Origin: Vibrio mediterranei
GTDB taxonomy: Bacteria; Pseudomonadota; Gammaproteobacteria; Enterobacterales; Vibrionaceae
Assembly: GCF_900088415.1 (NCBI RefSeq)
Contig: NZ_FLLQ01000005.1
Coordinates: 1 to 64,000 of the forward strand
Length of the DNA: 64,000 nt
Direction of reading: 5' to 3'
Under the pieces are notes generated by a model that made no database searches, had not been told where the DNA came from, and saw nothing but the letters and a program-made list of their open reading frames with translations. Positions 26,160 to 35,037 of this stretch are shown here, piece after piece. The translations under genes were made by a program, and so were the position numbers. Within the stretch, counting starts at the first letter, position 1. Each line of letters begins with the position of its first letter.

Positions 26160-27410
26160 ATGAAAACAGCATTAAAATACTCCAAACTTGTCTCTGCTAT
26201 CGCGCTAGCAACACTGTCTGGCACAGCATGGGCGCAAACGACGCTAAATGTGGCAGCATTTGCAAACTACGACCAGGCAATTCGTATGGCGATCCCGATG
26301 TTTGAAAAAGAGAATCCAGACATCAAAATCAACCTAACCTCTTTGGCATTCGATGATCACCACACAGCGATGACAACCTCACTGTCGACGGGTGCGAACG
26401 TACCCGATGTAATGGCAATTGAAGTGGGCTATATCGGCCGATTCGCCAACGCAGGCGGCTTGGAAGATCTTAATCAACCACCTTACAACGCAGGCACATT
26501 TGCTGATACTTTCTCACCATTTACAGTACCTTTAGGCCAAAACAACAAAGGCGAGCAATCAAGCTTACCGGTTGATATCGGCCCGGGTGCGATTTTCTAT
26601 CACAGTGAAGTATTGGCCAAAGCTGGTGTGACCCAAGAAGAACTGCTGCGTGACTGGGACTCATTCATTGAATCTGGCAAGAAAATCAAAGAGAAAACCG
26701 GCTCCTACCTTGTTGCAGACGCGGTGGACATTAAAGATATCGTTATCCGCTCTGGTCTAAAAGATGGCGAATCTATCTACTTCGATCAAGACAACAAAAT
26801 CATGGTCGAGTCCGATCGTTTTAAAGAAGCTTTCAAACTCGCAAAACAAGTGCGTGATGCTCATCTCGATGCGCAGGTAAAAGCATGGAGTACGGAGTGG
26901 ACCGAAGGTCTGCGTCGCGGTGATATTGCCAGCCAGATGATGGGCTCTTGGCTTGGTGGGCACTTTAACGGCTGGATCTCTCCGGGAGAAAACGTCTGGC
27001 GCACCGCAGACCTTCCTGCTAATACATTTGCAAGCTGGGGTGGCTCATTCTTGGCAATTCCAAAACGCGCAGACCATAAAGATGAAGCATGGAAGTTCAT
27101 TGAGTTCATGAGCCAACGTGTTGATATTCAAATGGAAGTGTTCGAGCAGCTTAATATCTTCCCTTCTCTTATCGAAGCGCAAAATTCCGAATTTATGGAA
27201 CAGCCTGTTGAATACTTAGGTGGAACTCAAGCTCGCATGCAATGGAAACTGGCCGCCGCCAACATCCCTGCAATTAAGGCACATCGACATGACCCTATTG
27301 CCGAGCAGATCGTCGATGACGCGCTTCAATCGGTACTGACTCGTAATGTAGAGATCGATAAGGCGCTATCAGATGCCGCGCGTCAAATTAAGCGCCGCGC
27401 TCGTCGTTAA
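26160..27410 (+). CDS. sugar ABC transporter substrate-binding protein
   Basis: 416 aa, periplasmic. Signal peptide ends at AWA (about residue 25). The mature protein has the family 1 extracellular solute-binding pattern (NVAAFANYDQAIRMAIPMFEKEN; PDVMAIEVGYIGRFANAGGL; WGGSFLAIPKRADHKDEAWKF). It is followed by the ATPase and two permease genes of one importer. Given the local GH1 genes, beta-glucosides or oligosaccharides are likely cargo. Hairpins on both sides of this gene may set its higher expression relative to the membrane subunits. Confidence 0.92.
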   Translation: MKTALKYSKLVSAIALATLSGTAWAQTTLNVAAFANYDQAIRMAIPMFEKENPDIKINLTSLAFDDHHTAMTTSLSTGANVPDVMAIEVGYIGRFANAGGLEDLNQPPYNAGTFADTFSPFTVPLGQNNKGEQSSLPVDIGPGAIFYHSEVLAKAGVTQEELLRDWDSFIESGKKIKEKTGSYLVADAVDIKDIVIRSGLKDGESIYFDQDNKIMVESDRFKEAFKLAKQVRDAHLDAQVKAWSTEWTEGLRRGDIASQMMGSWLGGHFNGWISPGENVWRTADLPANTFASWGGSFLAIPKRADHKDEAWKFIEFMSQRVDIQMEVFEQLNIFPSLIEAQNSEFMEQPVEYLGGTQARMQWKLAAANIPAIKAHRHDPIAEQIVDDALQSVLTRNVEIDKALSDAARQIKRRARR

Positions 27411-27437
27411 TCCCGTTTCATCAATTTTTAAGACATC

Positions 27438-27457
27438 CTCCTAGCGATTGCTAGGAG
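27438..27457 (+). promoter_or_regulatory. intercistronic hairpin after the binding-protein gene
   Basis: CTCCTAGC and GCTAGGAG pair perfectly with a GATT loop, 28 bases after the stop codon of the binding-protein gene and 30 before the ATPase gene. There is no T-tract, so an mRNA-stabilising or partial-stop role is more likely than full termination. Confidence 0.5.
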
Positions 27458-27486
27458 TGATGCTCGATTTAGGTAAGTAGAAAACT

Positions 27487-28572
27487 ATGGCTTCTGTAAC
27501 ATTTAAGAACTTAAAAAAGCGCTACGGCAAAACTGAAGTCGTTAAGCAGTTTGATCTGCATATTAACGATGGTGAGTTTGTCGTATTTCTGGGACCATCT
27601 GGCTGCGGCAAATCCACGACGCTACGCATGTTGGCTGGATTAGAAGAGATTTCTGAGGGCGAAATCTATATCGGAGACCGCTTAGTCAACGACCTTCACC
27701 CAACTGATCGTGATACCGCCATGGTTTTTCAAAGCTATGCCCTTTACCCACATATGACGGTGGAGCAAAACATCGCATTTCCTCTTAAAATGGCTGGTCG
27801 CAGCAAAGATGATATCAAACAACAAGTTGCTGCCGTAGCTGACTCCTTGGAACTCACTCCGTTACTCAAACGTTATCCAAAAGCCTTATCCGGTGGACAA
27901 AGACAGCGCGTGGCGATGGGGCGAGCGATGGTACGTGTTCCCTCTGTCTTTCTGTTTGATGAACCACTGTCTAACCTTGATACAAAATTAAGAGGCAGCA
28001 TGCGCGCTGAAATCAAAGCGATGCATCAGAAGTTAAAAACGACAACGCTATACGTCACTCATGATCAAGTAGAAGCCATGAGTCTTGCCGATCGAGTCGT
28101 AATTTTAAAAGATGGCTATGTGGCACAAATTGGCACACCTAAAGAGATTTTCGACGCCCCATCGTGTCGTTTTGTCGCCACCTTTATCGGCAGCCCTGAA
28201 ATGAACATGATTCCCGCGACTATGCCCCACTCACGTGGCCTGAATATCAGCAATCAAGTTGTTGAACTTGACCGCTGCTTGCACAATTCACATGAAGGCA
28301 TCGAGTACGGTGTCCGTCCAAGCGATTTGTATCTTAATAAGCAAGCCATTGAGTCAGACAACATTGCCAGCGTTAAAGTACGTTTGATTCACGCTGAACT
28401 TCTTGGATCTATGTATCACTTACACTGCCAGTTAGGTGACAACAAAATTCTTGCCGAAATCGATTCGTCAGACTCCCTCACTCGACTTGAAGGTGAAGAC
28501 ATCGAGCTATTTTTCGATGTTAAACGAACGCATGTATTTAATGCCGAAGGCAAAGTTTTACATGCAGCCTAA
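27487..28572 (+). CDS. sugar ABC importer ATP-binding protein, MalK/UgpC type
   Basis: 361 aa. Walker A GPSGCGKS (about residues 36-43), Q-loop [10 protein letters not shown], signature LSGGQRQR (about 136-143), Walker [13 protein letters not shown] and switch His VTHDQ. The C-terminal TOBE-like domain (about 240-360) is that of the MalK/UgpC class of carbohydrate importers. In such importers one ATPase gene serves two permease halves, as here. Confidence 0.94.
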   Translation: MASVTFKNLKKRYGKTEVVKQFDLHINDGEFVVFLGPSGCGKSTTLRMLAGLEEISEGEIYIGDRLVNDLHPTDRDTAMVFQSYALYPHMTVEQNIAFPLKMAGRSKDDIKQQVAAVADSLELTPLLKRYPKALSGGQRQRVAMGRAMVRVPSVFLFDEPLSNLDTKLRGSMRAEIKAMHQKLKTTTLYVTHDQVEAMSLADRVVILKDGYVAQIGTPKEIFDAPSCRFVATFIGSPEMNMIPATMPHSRGLNISNQVVELDRCLHNSHEGIEYGVRPSDLYLNKQAIESDNIASVKVRLIHAELLGSMYHLHCQLGDNKILAEIDSSDSLTRLEGEDIELFFDVKRTHVFNAEGKVLHAA

Positions 28573-28598
28573 TCGTGTATCGTTACAGGAAGTCCAAC

Positions 28599-29603
28599 AT
28601 GTCTGTTAGCATAACCTCTACCAATAAACCCAGTGAAAATACTGGTACTTGGCATCAATGGCGAGCCAAGAGTCATAAATGGGTACCCTACCTGTTTATT
28701 AGTCCATTTTTCATTATTTTCTTAGCATTTGGTGTGTTCCCAATGCTGTTCTCTCTCTACCTTTCCTTTCATTATTGGGAGCCAGCGGCTGGTCTCAGTG
28801 CGATGGAATGGGTGGGCTGGGAAAACTACCAATTTGCGCTTACCGACGATTGGTTCCACAAATCGCTCTACAACACATTCTGGATGGCACTGGCATCAGG
28901 CGTTCCACAACACTTAGTCGCCATACCTCTGGCTTTCTTCATCCATACCAGTTTTAAGCGTGCCAGAAATGGAGTCATCGGCGTCTACTTTCTGCCTTAC
29001 ATTACTTCGACCGTTGCGGTGGCGATGATCTTTACTACGCTATTTTCACGAGACTATGGCTTAGTAAATATGGTCCTTACCTCTATAGGTACTATTTCCA
29101 TTGGCGGTATAGAGCCGTTTGCATGGATCTTCCCAACGCAAAACATCGACTGGAATCAGCCCGAATATACTAAAGGCATGATTTCATTCGTGGTGTTTTG
29201 GCGTTATGTGGGTTGGAATACCATTCTCTACCTCTCAGCGATGCAAACTATTCCAAAAGACCTGTATGAAGCTGCCACCATTGATGGGGCAAGCAGAATA
29301 AAGCAGTTCTTCTACATTACGCTGCCAATGCTTAAACCGATGATGTTCTTCGCGATTACGCTGTCGATCATTGGTAGTCTGCAAATTTTCGAAGAACCCT
29401 TCATCATCACCAATGGGACGGGCGGTATAGACCAAGCCGGTAAATCTGCGGCTATGCATATGTACATTACTGCATTCCAAGAAGGTGATTTTGGTACTGC
29501 CTCCGCGATCTCTTGGATTCTATTTATGATTATTGCCGCTCTATCTTGGGGCAACAACAAACTGTTCTCTGAGAAAAACCGAGGAGCAAACGATGAAGAC
29601 TAA
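28599..29603 (+). CDS. sugar ABC importer permease, MalF/UgpA type
   Basis: 334 aa from the ATG at 28599, which has AGGAAG eight bases upstream; the GTG at 28575 is less likely. Six hydrophobic segments. The conserved cytoplasmic EAA loop is seen as LYEAATIDGASRIKQFFYITLPMLKP (about 225-250). Its stop overlaps the start of the next permease by 11 bases. Together they form the membrane channel of the importer. Confidence 0.92.
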   Translation: MSVSITSTNKPSENTGTWHQWRAKSHKWVPYLFISPFFIIFLAFGVFPMLFSLYLSFHYWEPAAGLSAMEWVGWENYQFALTDDWFHKSLYNTFWMALASGVPQHLVAIPLAFFIHTSFKRARNGVIGVYFLPYITSTVAVAMIFTTLFSRDYGLVNMVLTSIGTISIGGIEPFAWIFPTQNIDWNQPEYTKGMISFVVFWRYVGWNTILYLSAMQTIPKDLYEAATIDGASRIKQFFYITLPMLKPMMFFAITLSIIGSLQIFEEPFIITNGTGGIDQAGKSAAMHMYITAFQEGDFGTASAISWILFMIIAALSWGNNKLFSEKNRGANDED

Positions 29604-30429
29604 TTTCTCCGCAGGACAAATCACCGCCTACAGTTTCGTCGCCTTTGGTGCGATCGTTATGTTAGCTCCGTTCTACTTTATGTTTGTTTTTGCGACTCAC
29701 GATAATACGGCCATTATGTCGGTGCCGCCTCCACTTTGGTTTGGTGACGAGTTAGGCAACAACTTAACCGCGCTCATTGATTACTTACCCTACTTTTGGA
29801 AAAACTTAGGTTGGAGCTTCTACATTGCTGCTATCACAACAGCCTTGAACCTGCTGTTTTGTTCACTTGCTGGCTATGCATTTGCTATGTTTGAGTTTCG
29901 ATACAAAAAGATGTTGTTCGTGTTCATTATGGGCACACTCATGCTACCCGCCTTTTTGAGCATGATTCCGACCGCTTTAATCATGTCTATTCTCGGTTGG
30001 ATGAATACGCCGAAAGCGCTCTATGTCCCTATGGCATGTGGGGCGATGGGCATCTTCTTGATGAGACAATATATCGGCAGTGCCATTCCAAGAGAGCTGA
30101 TTGAAGCGGCGAGAATGGACGGTTGTAGCGAGTTCGGAATTTACTGGCGCATTGTTGTGCCATTGATCAAACCTGCGTTGGGTACGCTGGGTCTTGTGGT
30201 ATTCATTGGTCAATGGAATAACTTCATGGGTCCACTGGTTGTTATGAACGATATGGAAATGTACACCGTTCCGCTCGCGCTGCGTGCGTTGCAAGGTAGT
30301 ACCGGACTGGTTCCTTACGGCGCAATTTTCAGTGGAGTCGCCATCGCCGTGTTACCGCTAATGGTGATGTTTGTGATCAGCTCTCGTAAGCTTATCGACG
30401 GCTTAACCGCAGGAGCCGTGAAAGGTTAA
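29593..30429 (+). CDS. sugar ABC importer permease, MalG/UgpE type
   Basis: 278 aa. The ATG at 29593 is chosen because GAGGAG precedes it and it overlaps the previous gene's stop in the usual way. Six hydrophobic segments; the EAA loop appears as LIEAARMDGCSEFGIYWRIVVPLIKP. Last gene of the importer operon, followed by a terminator. Confidence 0.92.
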   Translation: MKTNFSAGQITAYSFVAFGAIVMLAPFYFMFVFATHDNTAIMSVPPPLWFGDELGNNLTALIDYLPYFWKNLGWSFYIAAITTALNLLFCSLAGYAFAMFEFRYKKMLFVFIMGTLMLPAFLSMIPTALIMSILGWMNTPKALYVPMACGAMGIFLMRQYIGSAIPRELIEAARMDGCSEFGIYWRIVVPLIKPALGTLGLVVFIGQWNNFMGPLVVMNDMEMYTVPLALRALQGSTGLVPYGAIFSGVAIAVLPLMVMFVISSRKLIDGLTAGAVKG

Positions 30430-30441
30430 TCCTACCTAACT

Positions 30442-30470
30442 GGGCGCTTAATACCAAAGCGCCCTTTGTT
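30442..30470 (+). terminator. terminator of the sugar ABC operon
   Basis: GGGCGCTT and AAGCGCCC form an 8-bp stem with a seven-base loop, then TTTGTT, 12 bases past the stop of the last permease gene. Confidence 0.7.
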
Positions 30471-30592
30471 CTGTCCTCTGCCGCTCAATTCACCAGCAAC
30501 CAAATTTCATATGGTTGTATAGCCATCTCTTTCAATCTATAGTGTTTGCTTATAACTACAATATAAATGACCCAAGGATTAGGAGTGGTAAC

Positions 30593-30766
30593 ATGAAAAA
30601 GTATCAAGCATTATTAGCAATGGGCGCTCTTATAGTGATCGCAGGTTGTGCACCATCAAATGAATATCGCAACAACCAAGAAATTGGCAGTAAAATGGAG
30701 CAAGATGCTCAGCGTGAAAAAGAGATTTGCACTGCATTAGGCGATATTAACTGCGCTCAGCAGTAA
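30593..30766 (+). CDS. small lipoprotein, 57 aa
   Basis: Short protein with an N-terminal signal and lipobox VIAGC (Cys at about residue 19). After the cysteine come polar, charged residues with two more cysteines (KEICTALGDINCAQQ). The ATG has AGGAG at good spacing. It should be anchored in the outer or inner membrane by its lipid. No family was recognised. Expressed alone, with a very strong terminator after it. Confidence 0.75.
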   Translation: MKKYQALLAMGALIVIAGCAPSNEYRNNQEIGSKMEQDAQREKEICTALGDINCAQQ

Positions 30767-30810
30767 TTAAAAACCCCTTGTTGCGCTCGGCAACAAGGGG
30801 TTTTTAATTA
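30764..30810. terminator. exceptionally long perfect hairpin terminator
   Basis: TAATTAAAAACCCCTTGTTGC-type arms of 21 bp pair without mismatch around a GCTCG loop. The left arm begins on the TAA stop codon of the lipoprotein gene. A-tract and T-tract lie within the stem, so it can stop transcription from both strands. Confidence 0.85.
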
Positions 30811-30851
30811 AAAGACTACGGCTAAATCTGCACGACTCACGCAAAACACCA

Positions 30852-31331
30852 CTAATTCTTACCAAGTAGTTTATTTCTAAACTGTTCCATCGACTCTTGT
30901 ATTACCACCCTGCTCTGTGCATTAAAGATAGTTGCAACGTTGGAACCAATGGTCTGTTCCCAATCTTTAGGATTGTCTGCAATACCTTGCCAATATTTAA
31001 CTTCCGCTTTGGCTACGGCCAGATGATCGGGCCACGTACTTGGAGCAGAAAGCATATTTTGAACATTACGACTGCAAAACACGCTGCCAATCTCTGCTTC
31101 ACCATACGTTCTCATTCCGATATAAATCATCTTTATACAACCGTTCACCCCAAACCCAACTTGACCATATCGGTAGTGATTAGTTGCGAGTATGGAGTCA
31201 ATCCGAGTAGTGCCGTTTGGGTTATACGGGCCTTGCATTAAGATAGCTGTCTCATAGTTTTCAATAATCTTAGGGGCAACATAAACACCAAATTTTTTTG
31301 CTCCACGTCCTAGGACGTTTCTTAAAACCAT
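30852..31331 (-). CDS. hypothetical protein, 159 aa
   Basis: Family not recognised. The N-terminal half is a mixed alpha/beta pattern (VLRNVLGRGAKKFGVYVAPKI, then YGQVGFGVNGCIKMIYIGM) and the C-terminal third is helical with many charged residues (ESMEQFRNKLLGKN). No signal or membrane segment. GGAGAG precedes the ATG. It lies alone between the lipoprotein and cra. Confidence 0.6.
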   Translation of the reverse strand: MVLRNVLGRGAKKFGVYVAPKIIENYETAILMQGPYNPNGTTRIDSILATNHYRYGQVGFGVNGCIKMIYIGMRTYGEAEIGSVFCSRNVQNMLSAPSTWPDHLAVAKAEVKYWQGIADNPKDWEQTIGSNVATIFNAQSRVVIQESMEQFRNKLLGKN

Positions 31332-31596
31332 CTATTTCTCTCCGCTAATAATCGCATCTTCTACACCCAAATAATAAGGTATGAGTTTCATATTAATATA
31401 CTATAGACGTTTTCGCAGAATTAGGTCATTTCACAGTCACAAGCCACCTTTGACACAAAGACTTGGTTTAGTCTCCGCTTTCATCTGATAATTCCAAAAA
31501 TACCTTGGCACTAAGTTCTACTGAAAAGTAAACCAAAATACTCGCAAGACATTGCTAACATGTAACAACGCCTTGATATTACGATGATCAATGCTA

Positions 31597-32574
31597 CTAG
31601 CGAGTTTTTAGTTTTCTTGGAATAAGCTCAACTCCGTGCTTATAACGCTTCGCAGATGCGTTTAACGCCAGCTCCAAGGCGCTATCGCAAATAAGCTCAA
31701 ACTGTTGAGGTAACGAATTTACTTTGGTCGGAAGAAAATCCAATAAACGATTGTCACCAAATGTGGCGAGTTTAATCTTGCCCATTAACTCAGGTTTTTC
31801 GATAAGGACATCCAACACACCTTCAAGCAAGGTATAAGACGTTGTGACAATAGCATCAGGAATAGAGTTCGACTCAACCCAGTCACTAAACAGACGCTTA
31901 CCTTCGTCGTTGTTGAAGTGCTCACCATACGTGACGTAACACTCGATACCTGCATCTTTCGCCGCAGACTCAAAACCTAATTGACGTTCACGAGAAATAT
32001 TCAGTTCGGGTAGTGCTCCGATAAGTCCAACCGATTGAGTGCTGGTATCGATAACCGAGTTTGTGAGTTCAAATGCCGCACCAAAATCTTCACTAATCAC
32101 ACAACTAAAGTGTTCATCGTCCAACGAACGGTCAATCGCAATCACAGGGGTTCCACGATTCTGGATCGTAAGATAAAAGTCACTGGCTTCTGTAATAGCA
32201 CTGGCAACAAACAACGCATCAATTCGACGAGAAACTAAAGCATCCGCTACAAGTTTTTCCGTTTCAGGATCATCATCTGAGCAACCGATTAGAATTTGGA
32301 ACCCTGCTTTACGAGAGTTTTGTTCGAGCAGTTTTGCAATGCGTGCGTAGCTGGTGTTCTCCAAATCAGGAATGATCAAACCAAATGAACGACTATGACC
32401 AGCACGGAGTGATGATGCCGCATGATCCGGGCGGTAATTATGCTGCTCGACAACAGCCATTACCTTTTTTTGGGTTTTTTCAGAAATTCGATATTTCTGT
32501 GCTTTACCGTTGATTACATAGCTTGCTGTGGTCTTTGAGACCCCCGCTAACTTCGCTATTTCATCTAAAGTCAT
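31597..32574 (-). CDS. cra: catabolite repressor/activator Cra (FruR)
   Basis: 325 aa, LacI family. HTH: TLDEIAKLAGVSKTTASYVI, then NGKAQKYRISEKTQKKVMAVV, as in Cra. Ligand domain: SFGLIIPDLENTSYARIAKLLEQ. In gamma-proteobacteria Cra binds fructose 1-phosphate and controls fru genes and central carbon flow. It is divergent from fruBKA across an intergenic region with three Cra-type boxes, so it very likely represses fruBKA and itself. Confidence 0.93.
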   Translation of the reverse strand: MTLDEIAKLAGVSKTTASYVINGKAQKYRISEKTQKKVMAVVEQHNYRPDHAASSLRAGHSRSFGLIIPDLENTSYARIAKLLEQNSRKAGFQILIGCSDDDPETEKLVADALVSRRIDALFVASAITEASDFYLTIQNRGTPVIAIDRSLDDEHFSCVISEDFGAAFELTNSVIDTSTQSVGLIGALPELNISRERQLGFESAAKDAGIECYVTYGEHFNNDEGKRLFSDWVESNSIPDAIVTTSYTLLEGVLDVLIEKPELMGKIKLATFGDNRLLDFLPTKVNSLPQQFELICDSALELALNASAKRYKHGVELIPRKLKTR

Positions 32575-32644
32575 AACTCGATCCTTTTTGTGCGATGGAT
32601 CATATAAATGAATTCCAACCTAACTGACAAGTTGAATTATAAGC

Positions 32645-32656
32645 TGAATCGGTTCA
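32645..32656. promoter_or_regulatory. Cra box 1
   Basis: TGAATCGGTTCA fits the Cra consensus (TGAA-A/T-C-G-N-TTCA). It lies 71 bases from the cra start codon, in the cra-fruB divergent region. Confidence 0.75.
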
Positions 32657-32666
32657 GTATAAAAGC

Positions 32667-32678
32667 TGAAAGGATTCA
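32667..32678. promoter_or_regulatory. Cra box 2
   Basis: TGAAAGGATTCA, with flanking GC on each side making GCTGAA/TTCAGC arms. It is a slightly diverged Cra-type palindrome next to box 1. A 15-bp perfect palindrome CAGTTTTGAAAACTG follows at 32689-32703 and is of unknown use. Confidence 0.65.
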
Positions 32679-32812
32679 GCAAAGTTCACAGTTTTGAAAA
32701 CTGACCTATATTTACAGTGACGTGGTCAAAGAAAAATGTCGGTAAACATAGGAACTAGCGCAGCAAAGTCGGTACAGAAAATACGCTTTGCTGAATTTTT
32801 TTAAAATTTTGC

Positions 32813-32824
32813 TGAATCGATTCA
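32813..32824. promoter_or_regulatory. Cra box 3
   Basis: TGAATCGATTCA is a perfect palindrome matching the Cra consensus, 61 bases upstream of the fruB ATG. Best placed to repress fruBKA. Confidence 0.8.
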
Positions 32825-32885
32825 GTGAAGCTTAAAGCAAAACAAAGAGTCGATTCGAGAACAAGAATAACGTGGGTGAGCGAAC

Positions 32886-34019
32886 ATGCTTGAACTAAAC
32901 AGTAGCAACATCAAACTAAATCAATCGTCGGACGACAAACTAAGCGCAATCAAAGTGATTGCTGCTGATCTAACAGAAAAGGGCTTAGTTCAAGAAGGTT
33001 ATGTCGACGGTATGCTTAATCGTGAAGGTCAAAACTCTACCTTCTTGGGCAACGGTATTGCCATTCCACACGGCACAACAGACACACGCGGCCTTGTAAA
33101 ACAAACTGGTGTTGCGGTTCATCACTTCCCTAACGGTGTTGATTGGGGCGACGGCAACACAGCGTACGTCGCAATTGGTATTGCCGCAAAATCAGATGAG
33201 CACTTAGGCATCCTAAAACAGCTTACTAAAGTACTGTCTGCTGATGGTGTTGAACAAAAGCTTAAGCAAGCGAAGTCAGCAAACGAAATCATCGCCTTAC
33301 TTAATGGTGATGTTCAGCTTGAAGCAGATTTTGACGCATCACTTATCCAGCTTAACTTCCCTGCAAGCGACATGGTTCAAATGGCAGCAGTCGCTGGCGG
33401 TCTGCTAAAAAATACTGGCGGTGCTGGAACAGAATTCGTTGCAGACCTAGTGACTAAATCCCCTACTCACCTAGGTAAAGGTTTGTGGCTAGTGAGCAGC
33501 GACAAGGCGGTGACTCGCACAGGTATGGCGTTTGTTTCAACTATCAATCAATGTGAGTTAGACGGTACTCCAGTACACGCTCTAATCGCATTCGCAGCTT
33601 GTAACAATGCTCACCAATCTATGCTCGACAAAATCACTGAAGTGGTATTCAAGCAAGAGCAAGAGAAGTTGCTATCACTATCCGCAGAACAGGTGCTTGG
33701 TTTCTTCACTGGCGAAGAAGTTGCAAGTGCCAATGCGACTGACGGAAACGTTGCCGTATTTAAGATTAAAAATGCGCATGGTTTACACGCTCGTCCAGGT
33801 GCAATGTTAGTGGCAGAAGCGAAGAAGTTCGAATCAGCCATTACGGTTTCTAACCTAAACGGTGAAAGTAAAGCGGTTAACGCGAAGAGCCTAATGAAAG
33901 TGATTGCTCTAGGTGTAAAACATGGCCACGAATTGCAGTTCTCCGCAGAAGGCCCTGATGCAGCAGAGGCACTAGAAGCCATTGGTAAAGCGATCGCTTC
34001 CGGCCTCGGTGAAGGTTAA
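32886..34019 (+). CDS. fruB: fructose PTS EIIA-HPr fusion (FPr)
   Basis: 377 aa, the length of E. coli FPr. The N-terminal EIIA domain has its phospho-His at residue 62 (GIAIPHGT). A middle linker domain follows. The C-terminal HPr-like domain has phospho-His301 (AHGLHARPGAM). It carries phosphate from enzyme I to the FruA EIIB domain for fructose uptake. First gene of fruBKA, under a Cra box. Confidence 0.95.
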   Translation: MLELNSSNIKLNQSSDDKLSAIKVIAADLTEKGLVQEGYVDGMLNREGQNSTFLGNGIAIPHGTTDTRGLVKQTGVAVHHFPNGVDWGDGNTAYVAIGIAAKSDEHLGILKQLTKVLSADGVEQKLKQAKSANEIIALLNGDVQLEADFDASLIQLNFPASDMVQMAAVAGGLLKNTGGAGTEFVADLVTKSPTHLGKGLWLVSSDKAVTRTGMAFVSTINQCELDGTPVHALIAFAACNNAHQSMLDKITEVVFKQEQEKLLSLSAEQVLGFFTGEEVASANATDGNVAVFKIKNAHGLHARPGAMLVAEAKKFESAITVSNLNGESKAVNAKSLMKVIALGVKHGHELQFSAEGPDAAEALEAIGKAIASGLGEG

Positions 34020-34029
34020 GGAGCTCGTC

Positions 34030-34980
34030 ATGACAGCACAAACTAATAAAGTGGTAACCATTACACTTAACCCTGCCCTAGATCTCACAGGGAGTTTAGA
34101 TACCTTAAACACAGGTTCGGTGAGTCTGGTTAATCAAGGCTCTCTACATGCTGCGGGGAAAGGTGTCAACGTAGCGAAAGTGCTTAGTGATTTAGGCGCA
34201 GACGTTACTGTGACAGGTTTCCTGGGCAGCGACAACCAAGAGCTGTTCTGCCAACTTTTCGAGCAGATGGGCGCCAAAGACCATTTTATTCGAGTCTCAG
34301 GCTCTACTCGCATCAACGTGAAACTGGTCGAGAAGAACGGCGCAGTGAGCGACATTAACTTCCCTGGTGTAGAAGTCGACGAAGCAGCAATCCGTCAATT
34401 TGAAGCCACGCTTGATGAGTTGATGCAAGAGCACGATTACTTTGTCTTCGCGGGGAGTTTGCCTCGCGGTATTAGTAGCGAGCAATGTGCAAATTGGATC
34501 GAACGATTAGAGCAAAAAGGCAAACGCGTACTGTTCGATAGCAGCCGCGAAGCGCTCGCCAAAGGTCTAGATTCTAAGCCATGGCTAATCAAACCTAACG
34601 ACGAAGAACTGTCTCAGTTCGTTGGTCGTCATTTAGAAACTCAAGAACAATGTTTAGAAGCAGCAGAGTCAATTTCAGACAAAGGCATTACCAATATTGT
34701 TGTTTCTATGGGTGCCGATGGCGTGCTTTGGTTTGAAAACAACCAATGGCTACAAGCAAAACCACCAAGAATGAATGTCGTTAGCACCGTTGGTGCGGGC
34801 GACACTCTGGTTGCAGGACTATGTTGGGGTCACATGCAATCATTCGCTAAAGAAGAATTACTCTCCTTTGCAACTGCACTGTCTGCTTTGGCGGTAAGTC
34901 AAGTGGGTGTTGGAGTGCCAAGCATTGAAGAAGTTAAATCACTACAACAACAAATACTGTTACAAGAGCTGAGCCGCTAA
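34030..34980 (+). CDS. fruK: 1-phosphofructokinase
   Basis: 316 aa, PfkB family. Converts fructose 1-phosphate to fructose 1,6-bisphosphate. N-terminal VVTITLNPALDLTG, glycine-rich AAGKGVNVAKVL (about 38-49) and C-terminal TVGAGDTLVAG with the catalytic Asp. I place the start at 34030, after AAGGAG, 10 bases past the fruB stop, rather than at 33982 within fruB. Second gene of fruBKA. Confidence 0.94.
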   Translation: MTAQTNKVVTITLNPALDLTGSLDTLNTGSVSLVNQGSLHAAGKGVNVAKVLSDLGADVTVTGFLGSDNQELFCQLFEQMGAKDHFIRVSGSTRINVKLVEKNGAVSDINFPGVEVDEAAIRQFEATLDELMQEHDYFVFAGSLPRGISSEQCANWIERLEQKGKRVLFDSSREALAKGLDSKPWLIKPNDEELSQFVGRHLETQEQCLEAAESISDKGITNIVVSMGADGVLWFENNQWLQAKPPRMNVVSTVGAGDTLVAGLCWGHMQSFAKEELLSFATALSALAVSQVGVGVPSIEEVKSLQQQILLQELSR

Positions 34981-35037
34981 TCGATTCGAATCTTTGATTC
35001 TGATTTTGTGGCACTTATGGACACAAAGGTCAAACCT

